Shown here: piece after piece, positions 33,706 through 42,515 of the stretch
Position numbering within the stretch: position 1 is the first letter of the stretch
How the letters are laid out: every line of letters starts with the position of its first letter
NCBI RefSeq assembly: GCF_003477605.1
Contig: NZ_QUDR01000002.1
Location: 124,001 to 188,000, forward strand
DNA length: 64,000 nt
Direction: 5' to 3'
Source: Clostridium sp. AF37-5
Lineage (GTDB): Bacteria > Bacillota > Clostridia > Lachnospirales > Lachnospiraceae
Notes under the pieces: generated by a model
Seen by the model: only the letters and a program-made list of their open reading frames with translations
Told to the model about the DNA's origin: nothing
Database searches by the model: none
Made by a program: the position numbers and the translations under genes

Positions 33706-36522
33706 ATGTTGAAATTTTGTATGAATAAAAGAAATCAAGGCATTGTTTCAATATTCTTACTAATTGTTCTATTTCCAACTATGATATTTAGTACCATGTT
33801 GATGGAAATTGGACGTTATAAGAGTGCAGTAAACTTATTGGAAGAAGCAGCACAAAATGCAGCCATTTCTATTCTTGCCGATTACAATGAGACTTTGTAT
33901 AGCAAGTTTGGATTATTTGCATTTGATGAACAAGATGAAGAAAAATTGAAAGATAATTTTGTAAAGTATTTAAAAGCAAATTGCCAGACTGTTCCAACAG
34001 AAAGTGAATATGCAGTGGCAGCATCTAAACTAATGAAGTTAACAAAAGATGTAGATGTAGATACTTTTTATAGTTTAAGAACAAATAATGTTTTACTTAG
34101 GCAGATACAGGAATACTCAAAATATCGGGCACCGGCTGATTTGTGTGAGTATGCGGTGAATCTTGAAAAAATCAAAAAAGATATTTTAAAAGAATTAGGG
34201 AAGAAAATCTTTGGTTCTCATATGTACAATGCAGTTCAAACATCTATTAAGCAATTGAGTGCATGCATAGATTTTGTCTCTAAAACAAAAGAATTTATGT
34301 ATACAATTATGGATTTAGAAGGAAGCATTGAAGGATATAACATTTTTGAAAGTGCGGCAAATGGCTGGAGAAATATAAAAAAATTCTTTCAGAAAGAAGA
34401 AGTTCCAGCAAAAGGAACATCATATAAAAAAGCACAAGATGAGTTGCTTGACGCAATCAAAAAGCGTGATGAAATAATAAATAAACTGAAATCAAAAGAA
34501 CAGGAAATTGCATCTATTATTCAGGTGGCTAAAAATATTCAAGAGTATTTGGCTGCAAACGAACAAACAGAAATAACGGGATTAACCAATTTGCAGAATA
34601 TGATACCCGGATTTGATGGAATTGATAGTCTGAATTTGAAAAAAGATGCAACGATTGATGAATGGTTCAAACTTGTAAAAGAAAGTAAGTATGAGTTTGA
34701 AAATATTGGCGAGTCATTTACTATTGATGAAATTGAGAACATTATAGGTAATGAAAAGAATTTGTTAGGGAAAAAGAATACAAAAAAATTAGATAAGGCA
34801 ACAAACAAGGTGATGGATTGCCAGCAGAAATATATAAAAGCTATTGATAATGTAAAAGACAAAATGGTTGCTTATCAAACAAAAGTAAAAGAACTTGGTG
34901 ATACTGTTTCAAAACTATCAGGAGAGTTAGGAAGTGAACAGGGAGATATTTGCCAAGCCATATTAGAAGCGATAAATAAAGCCTTTCAGGGCGGATTTCA
35001 AAAATATATTAATAAAGTGGATGGTGGATTAAAATTATGTGAGAGTAAATCAAAGGAAATAAAAGATAAGAATATTGATAATATGACAGAGGACGACGTA
35101 AAAATACCAACGGTTTCTGATTTAAAAAAATATCACATGAGTTACATAGATGCAGGAACATTGGCAGTAGCTATTAATGGGTTGAAATTAAAAAAAGTAT
35201 TAGCGGATGCAAGTCCAATTATGAAAATAATTAAAGGGTTAAAGAAGCTTAGAAACACATTGACACCATTTCCATATAGGAGTGTACCAGGGAAAAAGGT
35301 GATATTGTCTCAACAGACACTTCGAACAAATAATTCAAGAGATGCAGATGATAATGAAAACCGATTAAGAGATTTGAATAATAAAACAAAACTGTTAGAA
35401 GATGCAAAAAAATATGTTCCGCCAGAATACTTGGCAGACATTGACCGGTTATCAGAAGAAGAGAGCCAGAATGATGATGCTTTATATGAGCAGATTATAC
35501 AAAAAATGGATAATTTGTATGAGGGGGTCTATGATTTGATTTCCAGAAATAGTAATCATGATCCGATTATGATATTAATGCCAGGAACTAACGTTAATGT
35601 TGTAAAGGTTTTGCTGAATTTAAAACCAATAATTAATGATGTGAAAAATATTTATGATAGTGTTGTGTGGCTTGCTAAACTTATGATAAATGGTCAGGGT
35701 AAGGTTGTATTAGAAAGTTTAGTGGATGGAATTGGAGACAAATTGCTGACAAGTTATTATATCAAAAATAAAGCAACAACAAGGTTAGATGACATTCGAA
35801 ATGATAATTACTCGGATGCGCAAATATTTAATTCGTGCAATCTGGAATATGTTTTGTACGGAAATCCGAGTGAAAAAGTAAATCAAGAGAAAGTATTTGG
35901 CAGAATCCTTGTTTTAAGAATGCTTTCGAATATGATAACAATGTTAATGGATGAAAATTGCATGGAGATTATAAGCAGTTGCTCGATATTTGCGCCCCTT
36001 GTTTTTTTGGCATGGAATTATTATGAAGCAAATGTGGACATGAATCTTTTAGTTCGTGTGGAGACAAAAGTTCCTTTGATAAAAAAACATTTAGTATTAT
36101 CAAAAGAAACATTAGAGGATCCAGAAGGCACACTATTGGCTTATATAGAGAATATATGTGATGATGCCATGGAAAATGATAAAAAAGAAGAAAATAAAAA
36201 GAAGACAGAAAATTTTCTGCAGGATTCAAAAGAAATACCTTTTTGGGATTGGTCATACAAAGAATATTTGCTTTTATTTTTAATTCTTCTGCCGCAGGGG
36301 CGTTCGTTACAGCGAATGGGGGACGTGATACAAATGGAAACGCGTTATGAGGAAAGAAAGAAAAAAGGAAAGGCAACATTTAAACTTAGTAAAGCTAATA
36401 CATATTTAAGAAGCGATGTGACTGCTACTTTAAATCCGCTATTACCAGTAAAATCAATGTCAGGTGGTAGTTTTTCGATCGATTTATTTAAAATGAATGA
36501 GGTGACTTACAATGGATATTAA
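33706..36522 (+). CDS. 938-residue TadG-like (DUF5702-type) envelope protein
   Basis: The N-terminus NQGIVSIFLLIVLFPTMIFS then TMLMEIGRYKSAVNLLEEAA is the TadG/DUF5702 pattern: a single membrane helix (about 13-33) followed by an Ala-rich helix and a YSKFGLFAFDE segment. The following 850 residues are predominantly helical and Lys/Glu-rich, including long coiled-coil stretches at about 230-460. A possible additional membrane segment lies near residues 740-780. The size is much larger than classic TadG. In Clostridial Tad loci this protein likely spans the wall or forms part of the pilus base. It overlaps the next gene by 11 bases. Its A+T-rich codon use differs clearly from the housekeeping flanks. 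Confidence 0.66.
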   Translation: MLKFCMNKRNQGIVSIFLLIVLFPTMIFSTMLMEIGRYKSAVNLLEEAAQNAAISILADYNETLYSKFGLFAFDEQDEEKLKDNFVKYLKANCQTVPTESEYAVAASKLMKLTKDVDVDTFYSLRTNNVLLRQIQEYSKYRAPADLCEYAVNLEKIKKDILKELGKKIFGSHMYNAVQTSIKQLSACIDFVSKTKEFMYTIMDLEGSIEGYNIFESAANGWRNIKKFFQKEEVPAKGTSYKKAQDELLDAIKKRDEIINKLKSKEQEIASIIQVAKNIQEYLAANEQTEITGLTNLQNMIPGFDGIDSLNLKKDATIDEWFKLVKESKYEFENIGESFTIDEIENIIGNEKNLLGKKNTKKLDKATNKVMDCQQKYIKAIDNVKDKMVAYQTKVKELGDTVSKLSGELGSEQGDICQAILEAINKAFQGGFQKYINKVDGGLKLCESKSKEIKDKNIDNMTEDDVKIPTVSDLKKYHMSYIDAGTLAVAINGLKLKKVLADASPIMKIIKGLKKLRNTLTPFPYRSVPGKKVILSQQTLRTNNSRDADDNENRLRDLNNKTKLLEDAKKYVPPEYLADIDRLSEEESQNDDALYEQIIQKMDNLYEGVYDLISRNSNHDPIMILMPGTNVNVVKVLLNLKPIINDVKNIYDSVVWLAKLMINGQGKVVLESLVDGIGDKLLTSYYIKNKATTRLDDIRNDNYSDAQIFNSCNLEYVLYGNPSEKVNQEKVFGRILVLRMLSNMITMLMDENCMEIISSCSIFAPLVFLAWNYYEANVDMNLLVRVETKVPLIKKHLVLSKETLEDPEGTLLAYIENICDDAMENDKKEENKKKTENFLQDSKEIPFWDWSYKEYLLLFLILLPQGRSLQRMGDVIQMETRYEERKKKGKATFKLSKANTYLRSDVTATLNPLLPVKSMSGGSFSIDLFKMNEVTYNGY

Positions 36523-37063
36523 GCGTTCAGATGGCATTATGACAATAGAAGCATCAATTTCATTTACTATTTTTATTTTATTGATTGTATTTATATTGTC
36601 CTTTGGAAAACTTTACATTGCACAAAATATGGTGAATCATGCAGTGCTTCAGACGGCAAGAAATCTATCTATTCAAACAGTATATGATGAAACATTGCCT
36701 GATTCAAAGGTGGAGATTGTGGCAGATGGATTAACACAGTTTTATGAATATATGAAATTGTTTTTTGGACAAGGCAAGTTGCCATCTAGAAAACAGGTAA
36801 ATGAAATAACACATAAAGGGGACGTGGATGTTATTAAACAGGAGTTCAAATATGTTATAACATCTAACAATACAATGGATGGAGAAACTTATATAAAATG
36901 GGCTGGTATTGAACATGGAGTAAGTGATATTAATTTTGCTGGATCAAAAATTGGTGATGATGTTGTTGTGAAAGCAAGCTACAAGGTTCGTTTTAATTTT
37001 CCATTTATCGGAAAACAGTATCTGTATATGCATCAAGAGGCTAAAGTTAAGTGCTTTAAGTAA
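36512..37063 (+). CDS. Second TadE-like pseudopilin
   Basis: The product of 183 residues starts MDIKRSDGIMTIEASISFTI, with Gly then Glu five residues later, followed by a hydrophobic helix FILLIVFILSFGKLYIAQNMV. The IEASI core is identical in the other TadE-like protein of this locus, so the two probably act together. The rest is a small extracellular domain ending in a beta strand (FNFPFIGKQYLYMHQEAKVKC). The gene starts within the end of the 938-residue protein gene after GAGGTGAC, so the two are coupled. Confidence 0.72.
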   Translation: MDIKRSDGIMTIEASISFTIFILLIVFILSFGKLYIAQNMVNHAVLQTARNLSIQTVYDETLPDSKVEIVADGLTQFYEYMKLFFGQGKLPSRKQVNEITHKGDVDVIKQEFKYVITSNNTMDGETYIKWAGIEHGVSDINFAGSKIGDDVVVKASYKVRFNFPFIGKQYLYMHQEAKVKCFK

Positions 37064-37082
37064 AAAACAAGGAGTGGACATT

Positions 37083-37817
37083 ATGCTTACATACGCTGTG
37101 TTTAGTGATAAGGGCGATAGGCCATATAATGAAGATAGTACTTATGCTGTTGCTACAGAAAACGAAGGCTGCTTTGCTTTGGCTGATGGATTAGGAGGAC
37201 AGGGAAAAGGAGATGTAGCATCAAAATTTGTAGTGGAGGAAGTCAAAAAGAAATATGACCAAAAGAGAAAAAAATGTCTTGAAAAATTTATTACGGATAT
37301 GGTGAGTGAATGTCAACGGAATTTGATGGAAGTAAAAGGACAGGAAGATATAACCGAAGATATGATGACGACATTAGTTGTTTTGCTTGTAGATGATAAT
37401 CAAGTTAGCTGGGGACATGTTGGTGACTCCAGATTATATCATTTTTCAGATGGAAAAATAGTTGAGAGAACAAAAGACCACAGTGTTTGTCAAGTCCTTG
37501 CAGCAACAGGAGAAATTGACGAGTCAGAAATTCGCCATCATCAGGATAGAAATCGTTTGTTACGAGCGGTTGGCATGCACGATCAAACAGGAATATTGAA
37601 TTCAGTGCAGACAATTGAAAAAAATGAAAACAGGCATCAATTTTTGCTTTGTTCCGATGGCTTTTGGGAATATATTGATGAAAAACATATGGAAAAGACA
37701 TTGAAGCGAGCGAAGACAGCAGAGGATTGGCTTGGAAAAATGACTAAGGTTGTCAAAAAAAATGGTAAAAATGAAAATATGGATAATTATTCAGCAATTG
37801 CTGTTTTTCTAGATTGA
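37083..37817 (+). CDS. PP2C-family Ser/Thr protein phosphatase (second of two)
   Basis: The protein of 244 residues has a complete PP2C motif set: FSDKGDRPYNEDSTYAV, FALADGLGGQGKGDVAS, TTLVVLL, GHVGDSRLYHF, TKDHSVCQVL, RLLRAVG, LLCSDGFWEYI and DNYSAIAVF. It differs from the first phosphatase enough to be a distinct paralogue rather than a recent duplicate. The ATG at 37083, eight bases after AAGGAG, is preferred over the GTG at 37074. It lies 17 bases before the kinase gene, the classic kinase-phosphatase pairing, and probably reverses that kinase. Confidence 0.92.
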   Translation: MLTYAVFSDKGDRPYNEDSTYAVATENEGCFALADGLGGQGKGDVASKFVVEEVKKKYDQKRKKCLEKFITDMVSECQRNLMEVKGQEDITEDMMTTLVVLLVDDNQVSWGHVGDSRLYHFSDGKIVERTKDHSVCQVLAATGEIDESEIRHHQDRNRLLRAVGMHDQTGILNSVQTIEKNENRHQFLLCSDGFWEYIDEKHMEKTLKRAKTAEDWLGKMTKVVKKNGKNENMDNYSAIAVFLD

Positions 37818-37834
37818 TTAGCAGGAGGCAGAGT

Positions 37835-39745
37835 ATGAGTGAGAATAACAAAAAAATATGTCTGGGCTGTATGCAGGAAATTAATACGGATGATATCAAA
37901 TGTCCTCATTGCGGATTCAACCCCAATGCGTATAAAGTCAATCCAAGATGTCTGCGTTTAGGGACGAAACTTGCAGGAAAATATATTATTGGAAAAGTGA
38001 TTGGTGAAGGTGGGTTTGGTATCACATATATTGGATGGGATGAAAAACTAGAACTACCAATTGCAATAAAAGAATTTTTTCCTCCTAAAATAGCCAGCCG
38101 TGATACGACAACAGGAAATAATACAATTTATATGTTTGATCATGCAGATGAAAAGAGTTTTGAAGAGGGTATGCGTCGCAGTGTAAAAGAAGCACGCAGT
38201 ATGTCAAAATTAGAAGCATATGAAGGTATTGTTTCAATTCGTGATTTCTTTAATGAAAACAAAACAGCTTACATTATCATGGAGTATGTAGATGGAGAAA
38301 CATTAAAAGAATACTTAAAAGAAAATGGGAAAATGGAGCCGGAAGATGTGCTAAAGGTTATGAAACCTGTTATGAAAGCGTTAGAGCAAATGCATCGAAC
38401 CGGTATGATTCATCGAGATATCAGTCCGGATAACATTATGATTCGCCGAGATGGGCAGGTCAAATTGATTGACTTTGGTGCTACACGAGTAGCGCAGGAG
38501 GAAGACGAAAAAAGTTTGACCGTGATGCTAAAAAGAGGATTTTCACCGGAAGAACAATATCGCAGCAAAGGACATCAGGGACCATGGACGGATATTTATG
38601 CACTGAGTGCAACGATGTATTATATGCTGACGGGTGTAATTCCACCGGAATCCATGGAACGCGTATTAGAAGATAAATACGTATCGCTAAAAGAATATGA
38701 TATCGAATTAGATACAAAAATTGCCGATGCAATTGATAAAGGACTTTGTGTTTTGGCTAAAAACAGATATCAATCGATGAGTGATTTGATTCATGATATA
38801 TACGGTGAAGAGGAAAAACGTGTTATTCCAAAAAAAGATATGGCTTCGATGGAGGTTGAGAGTGCAGTTGGTGAAAATGTTCTGGATGATAATAGTACAG
38901 TATTAATGGATGATGAGAATAAAACAGTTTTGATGGATGAAGCTGAAAAAATCGATCAGATAGTAGTTGAAAAAAATAGAATTGTGAAATTTAATGGCAA
39001 AAAAAAGATACTTGCTGTGATTGTTTCGTTAGCTATTGTTTTGATTGGAGGAATTTTCGTATTTACAGCACAAAATTCTGGTGATAAAAAAGAATTAACT
39101 AATGTTGCATCAAAAGAAAATGCGGTTACTACACCGACAACATCACCAACACCTACAGTGGAAGTAACAGCAACACCGGAAGTTTTAATGCCTAATCTTG
39201 TAAATCAAAAGATTGAGGAAATAACACCGCAAATTCAATCGATTCAACAAGGTGCGAATATTAAAACAATTGAAGTTTATAGCGATACGGTTCCGGTTGG
39301 CAATATTGTCAGTCAGTTACCGGAAGCTGGAAGTTTATTAAATCAGTCTCAACCACTTGTTGTAACTTTGGAAGTTAGTAAGGGTGAAGAGTTGATGACG
39401 GTTCCTAATGTTAAAGGAAAAAGTTTGACAACAGCAAAAAGCAAATTAAAAAAGAGTGGATTGAAGTTGAAAACGAAAAGTAAGTATAGCAGCTCATATT
39501 CGAAAGGAAAGGTGATTTCGCAAAACAAAAAGGCCTCTTCAAAAGTCAAGAAAAATACGACAATACAGCTGGTTGTCAGTAAAGGACCAGAACCAACAAA
39601 AAAACCACAGGCAACACCTAGACCAACGGTGCGTCCACAGCGTCCGACTACTAGTTCTGGAAAATCTTCTAAGAAAAGTAAAAAGTCAAATAAAAGCAGT
39701 GATTTCCAGGTGATTGGCAGTGATGATTATATTGAATTGAATTAA
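37835..39745 (+). CDS. Zinc-ribbon Ser/Thr protein kinase with extracellular PASTA domains
   Basis: The protein of 636 residues has four parts. An N-terminal zinc ribbon has C-x2-C-x11-C-x2-C (CLGCMQE to CPHCGF, residues 9-28). A Hanks-type kinase domain spans about 48-330, with GEGGFGITY, IAIKEFF (catalytic Lys), HRDISPDN and DFGATR. A membrane helix lies near 389-410. The extracellular part has a Thr/Pro linker, two PASTA repeats (about 450-516 and 520-583) and a Lys/Ser-rich tail. PASTA domains usually sense muropeptides or lipid II. Together with the FHA protein and two PP2C enzymes it makes a full write-read-erase circuit in the pilus locus. Confidence 0.92.
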   Translation: MSENNKKICLGCMQEINTDDIKCPHCGFNPNAYKVNPRCLRLGTKLAGKYIIGKVIGEGGFGITYIGWDEKLELPIAIKEFFPPKIASRDTTTGNNTIYMFDHADEKSFEEGMRRSVKEARSMSKLEAYEGIVSIRDFFNENKTAYIIMEYVDGETLKEYLKENGKMEPEDVLKVMKPVMKALEQMHRTGMIHRDISPDNIMIRRDGQVKLIDFGATRVAQEEDEKSLTVMLKRGFSPEEQYRSKGHQGPWTDIYALSATMYYMLTGVIPPESMERVLEDKYVSLKEYDIELDTKIADAIDKGLCVLAKNRYQSMSDLIHDIYGEEEKRVIPKKDMASMEVESAVGENVLDDNSTVLMDDENKTVLMDEAEKIDQIVVEKNRIVKFNGKKKILAVIVSLAIVLIGGIFVFTAQNSGDKKELTNVASKENAVTTPTTSPTPTVEVTATPEVLMPNLVNQKIEEITPQIQSIQQGANIKTIEVYSDTVPVGNIVSQLPEAGSLLNQSQPLVVTLEVSKGEELMTVPNVKGKSLTTAKSKLKKSGLKLKTKSKYSSSYSKGKVISQNKKASSKVKKNTTIQLVVSKGPEPTKKPQATPRPTVRPQRPTTSSGKSSKKSKKSNKSSDFQVIGSDDYIELN

Positions 39746-39777
39746 AATCATTTTAAATATACGTAAGGAGTGATTAT

Positions 39778-41112
39778 ATGAAAAGGAAATGTGCAATTAT
39801 TTTAATAGCAACGCTCGTGATGCAGCTACTCTTTTGTGACTTTGGTGTGTATAAGAAAACGGTAAAAGCGGCAGCATTAACGCTCCATAATCCTACCATG
39901 ATAAATGGTATATCCACATGGGATTGTGTGTATTTTGGAAACTATTGGCAGGACGACACAAATGGAGATGGATTAGCAAATAAGAATGATGCAAAAAAAC
40001 CAATCAAGTGGCGCGTCCTGCAAGTAGATGGTGATGATGTTTTTTTGATGTCTGATAAAACATTGGATTGTCAAAAGTATCATGCGTCAGAAGTGGAGAT
40101 TACATGGGAAAACTGCGACCTGAGAAAATGGCTTTATAGTAGTTTTTATCGGAATGCATTTTCAGAAGAAGAACAAAATGCCATAAAAGTTACTACTGTA
40201 GAAAATGATAAGAATGAGGTACATGGGACACCTGGTGGCAATACAACCGAGGATAAAGTTTACATCCCATCAATAAAAGAAATTTCTAATACAAAATATG
40301 GATTTACCAGCAAATATAGTGTCAGAAATAATACAAGAATTGCTAAAAATACGTTATATTCGGCGCAATTAAGCAAACAAAATGATACTTTACCTGAATA
40401 TGGAGCATGGTGGCTGCGTACACCGGGGGCATTAAAGCAGCAGGCGACATTAGTTGACGGTGCGGGACTTGCCTATGGAGGAAGTTATTATACAGGCTGG
40501 AGTGTGGCAGAAAAGTATTTCACGGTTCGCCCGGTTTTACATCTGTCACTATCTGCTGCTAAGCAGTTAGAATTTGCTGGAACAGTATCTTCAGATGGTG
40601 TGGAGACAACACTGGGACCAACAATCACTCCAACGGAGACACCGGTACCGACAGCATCAGTAATTCCTTCAACGCAAATACCAATTAAGAATATGCAGAC
40701 GCCAAACAGCACGAATTCCCCTAAATCGAGAATCGAAACTCAAACTGCTCAGGTGAAAAAAACAGAGGATACAATTCGAGCAGGGAAAACATTTGTATAT
40801 AAGGGGATTAGCTACAGGGTTACAAAGATTTCAGGTAAAAAAGGCAATCTGACGTTAAAGGATATAAAAAATAAAAGGACAAAGAAAGTTGTAATTCCTA
40901 AAGAAATAAAAAAATATGGGATAAAATTTGTAGTAACACAGATAGGAAAAAATGTATTTACAAAATGCAAGAAACTAAAAAAGTTGACCATTAAAAGTCG
41001 GACAATAACAAAGATGGAAAAAAACAGATTTGCTAAAAAGTGCAAAATTATTGTACCGCAAGCGATGAAGAAGAAATACATTAAATTGCTGGCAAAGTGC
41101 AGGAGAAATTGA
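39778..41112 (+). CDS. Secreted DUF6273-type protein with Ca-binding loop (paralogue 1)
   Basis: The product of 444 residues has a signal peptide (cleavage probably near AKA or VKAAA, residue 30). The following domain of about 230 residues resembles DUF6273: WDCVYFGNYWQ, IKWRVLQVDGDDVFLMSDK, DLRKWLYSSFYRNAFSEEEQ and the WWLRTPG motif. Inside it lies DTNGDGLANKND, an EF-hand/dockerin-like loop of the form DxNxDGxxxxxD. A Thr/Pro-rich linker follows, then a Lys-rich C-terminal domain resembling a BspA-type leucine-rich repeat (QIGKNVFTKCKKLKKLTIKS). It overlaps the next gene region and is clearly homologous to it, so the pair arose by tandem duplication. The surface role is unknown. Confidence 0.72.
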   Translation: MKRKCAIILIATLVMQLLFCDFGVYKKTVKAAALTLHNPTMINGISTWDCVYFGNYWQDDTNGDGLANKNDAKKPIKWRVLQVDGDDVFLMSDKTLDCQKYHASEVEITWENCDLRKWLYSSFYRNAFSEEEQNAIKVTTVENDKNEVHGTPGGNTTEDKVYIPSIKEISNTKYGFTSKYSVRNNTRIAKNTLYSAQLSKQNDTLPEYGAWWLRTPGALKQQATLVDGAGLAYGGSYYTGWSVAEKYFTVRPVLHLSLSAAKQLEFAGTVSSDGVETTLGPTITPTETPVPTASVIPSTQIPIKNMQTPNSTNSPKSRIETQTAQVKKTEDTIRAGKTFVYKGISYRVTKISGKKGNLTLKDIKNKRTKKVVIPKEIKKYGIKFVVTQIGKNVFTKCKKLKKLTIKSRTITKMEKNRFAKKCKIIVPQAMKKKYIKLLAKCRRN

Positions 41113-41138
41113 TAGATGGATTTAAAGGAGCGAGTATT

Positions 41139-42509
41139 ATGAAGAAAACATGTGCAAAAATATTGATAATGGCACTAGTGTTACAAAGTGTTTATTTGAC
41201 AGTGAATGTTACAAATGAATCTGCAAAGGCAGCAACTTTAAATTTACATAATCCAACGATGATAAATGGTGTGTCGACTTGGGATTGCGTATACTTTGGA
41301 ACCTATTGGCAAAATGACACAAATGGGGATGGAGTAGCAGACCAAAATGATGCAAAGGAGCCAATTAAGTGGCGTGTGCTGCAGGTTGATGGGGATGATG
41401 TGTTCCTTATGTCGGATAAAAATTTGGATTGTCAAAAATATAATAATAATGAAGTTGATGTTACCTGGGAAACTTGTACTTTGCGAACATGGTTATACAG
41501 TAATTTTTACCGAAAGGCATTTTCAACGGAAGAGCAAAATGTGATAAAGGTTACGACTGTAGTAAATGACAAGAATGAGGTGTATGGAACATCAGGTGGA
41601 AATATAACAAAAGACAAAATTTATATTCCATCAATAAAAGAGGTAACTAATACAAATTATGGATTTGTGGACTATAATTCGAGGAGTGTTACCAGAAAGG
41701 CAAAAAACACAGCATATACAATGAACTGTTATATAAACCAATCCAATGTGTCTCAATATGGAGTATGGTGGATTCGCACACCAGGAGCAAATCACCAACA
41801 AGCTGCAATTGTTGATGGCCCCGGATATGTATTTGGTGACAGCTATTATAGTGGCTTAAGTGTTTCAAACGAAGATGTTGGTGTTCGTCCGGTTATGCAT
41901 ATATCAATATCGTCGGCATTGGGGAAATTAGAACTGGCTGGAACTGTGTCTTCAGATGGGATAGAAACAACACCGGAAGTAACGCCAACCCCAACACAAA
42001 CGTCGGCAATTGTGCCAGAAATCACCCCAACAGCAGATGTGACGTCGAAAACAACAATTACACCAACGGTAACACCGAATCCAACTGCAAAAGCAACTCA
42101 AAACTCACGGAAAGAAACGATTGCATCAGCACTTCCGGATAAAACCGCTAATAATACATTGGCAAGGTCAACGGTTAAAATGGGAATGATATTTAATGAT
42201 AAAGGTATCAACTATAAAATCACAAAGCTGACAGGAAAGAAGGGCAAGCTGAGTTTGATAAGTGTGAAAAACAAAAAGACCAAAAAGATAACAATACCGA
42301 AAGAGGTTAAAAAATATGATTATAAATTTACAATAACGCAGATTGGCAAAAATGTATTTACAAGATGTAAGAAATTAAAGCAATTAACGATTAAAAGCCG
42401 AACAATCACCAAAATAGGAAAGAACAAATTTCCTAAGAAATGTAAGATTGTTGTACCACAAGCAATGAAAAAGAGGTATACAAAATTGTTAAAAAAATGG
42501 AGGAGGTAA
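41139..42509 (+). CDS. Secreted DUF6273-type protein with Ca-binding loop (paralogue 2)
   Basis: This is a tandem paralogue of the preceding gene, with 456 residues. The signal peptide, the WDCVYFGTYWQ start, the DTNGDGVADQND loop, the IKWRVLQVDGDDVFLMSDK core and WWIRTPG motif, and the Lys-rich C-terminal LRR-like domain (TQIGKNVFTRCKKLKQLTIK) are all conserved. The central Thr/Pro linker is longer and has diverged. The ATG at 41139 is preceded by TAAAGGAGCG. The near-identical N-terminal halves against diverged linkers suggest selection for the folded domains. Probably surface-bound or secreted cargo associated with the kinase or pilus locus, by position only. Confidence 0.72.
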   Translation: MKKTCAKILIMALVLQSVYLTVNVTNESAKAATLNLHNPTMINGVSTWDCVYFGTYWQNDTNGDGVADQNDAKEPIKWRVLQVDGDDVFLMSDKNLDCQKYNNNEVDVTWETCTLRTWLYSNFYRKAFSTEEQNVIKVTTVVNDKNEVYGTSGGNITKDKIYIPSIKEVTNTNYGFVDYNSRSVTRKAKNTAYTMNCYINQSNVSQYGVWWIRTPGANHQQAAIVDGPGYVFGDSYYSGLSVSNEDVGVRPVMHISISSALGKLELAGTVSSDGIETTPEVTPTPTQTSAIVPEITPTADVTSKTTITPTVTPNPTAKATQNSRKETIASALPDKTANNTLARSTVKMGMIFNDKGINYKITKLTGKKGKLSLISVKNKKTKKITIPKEVKKYDYKFTITQIGKNVFTRCKKLKQLTIKSRTITKIGKNKFPKKCKIVVPQAMKKRYTKLLKKWRR

Positions 42510-42515
42510 CATTTT

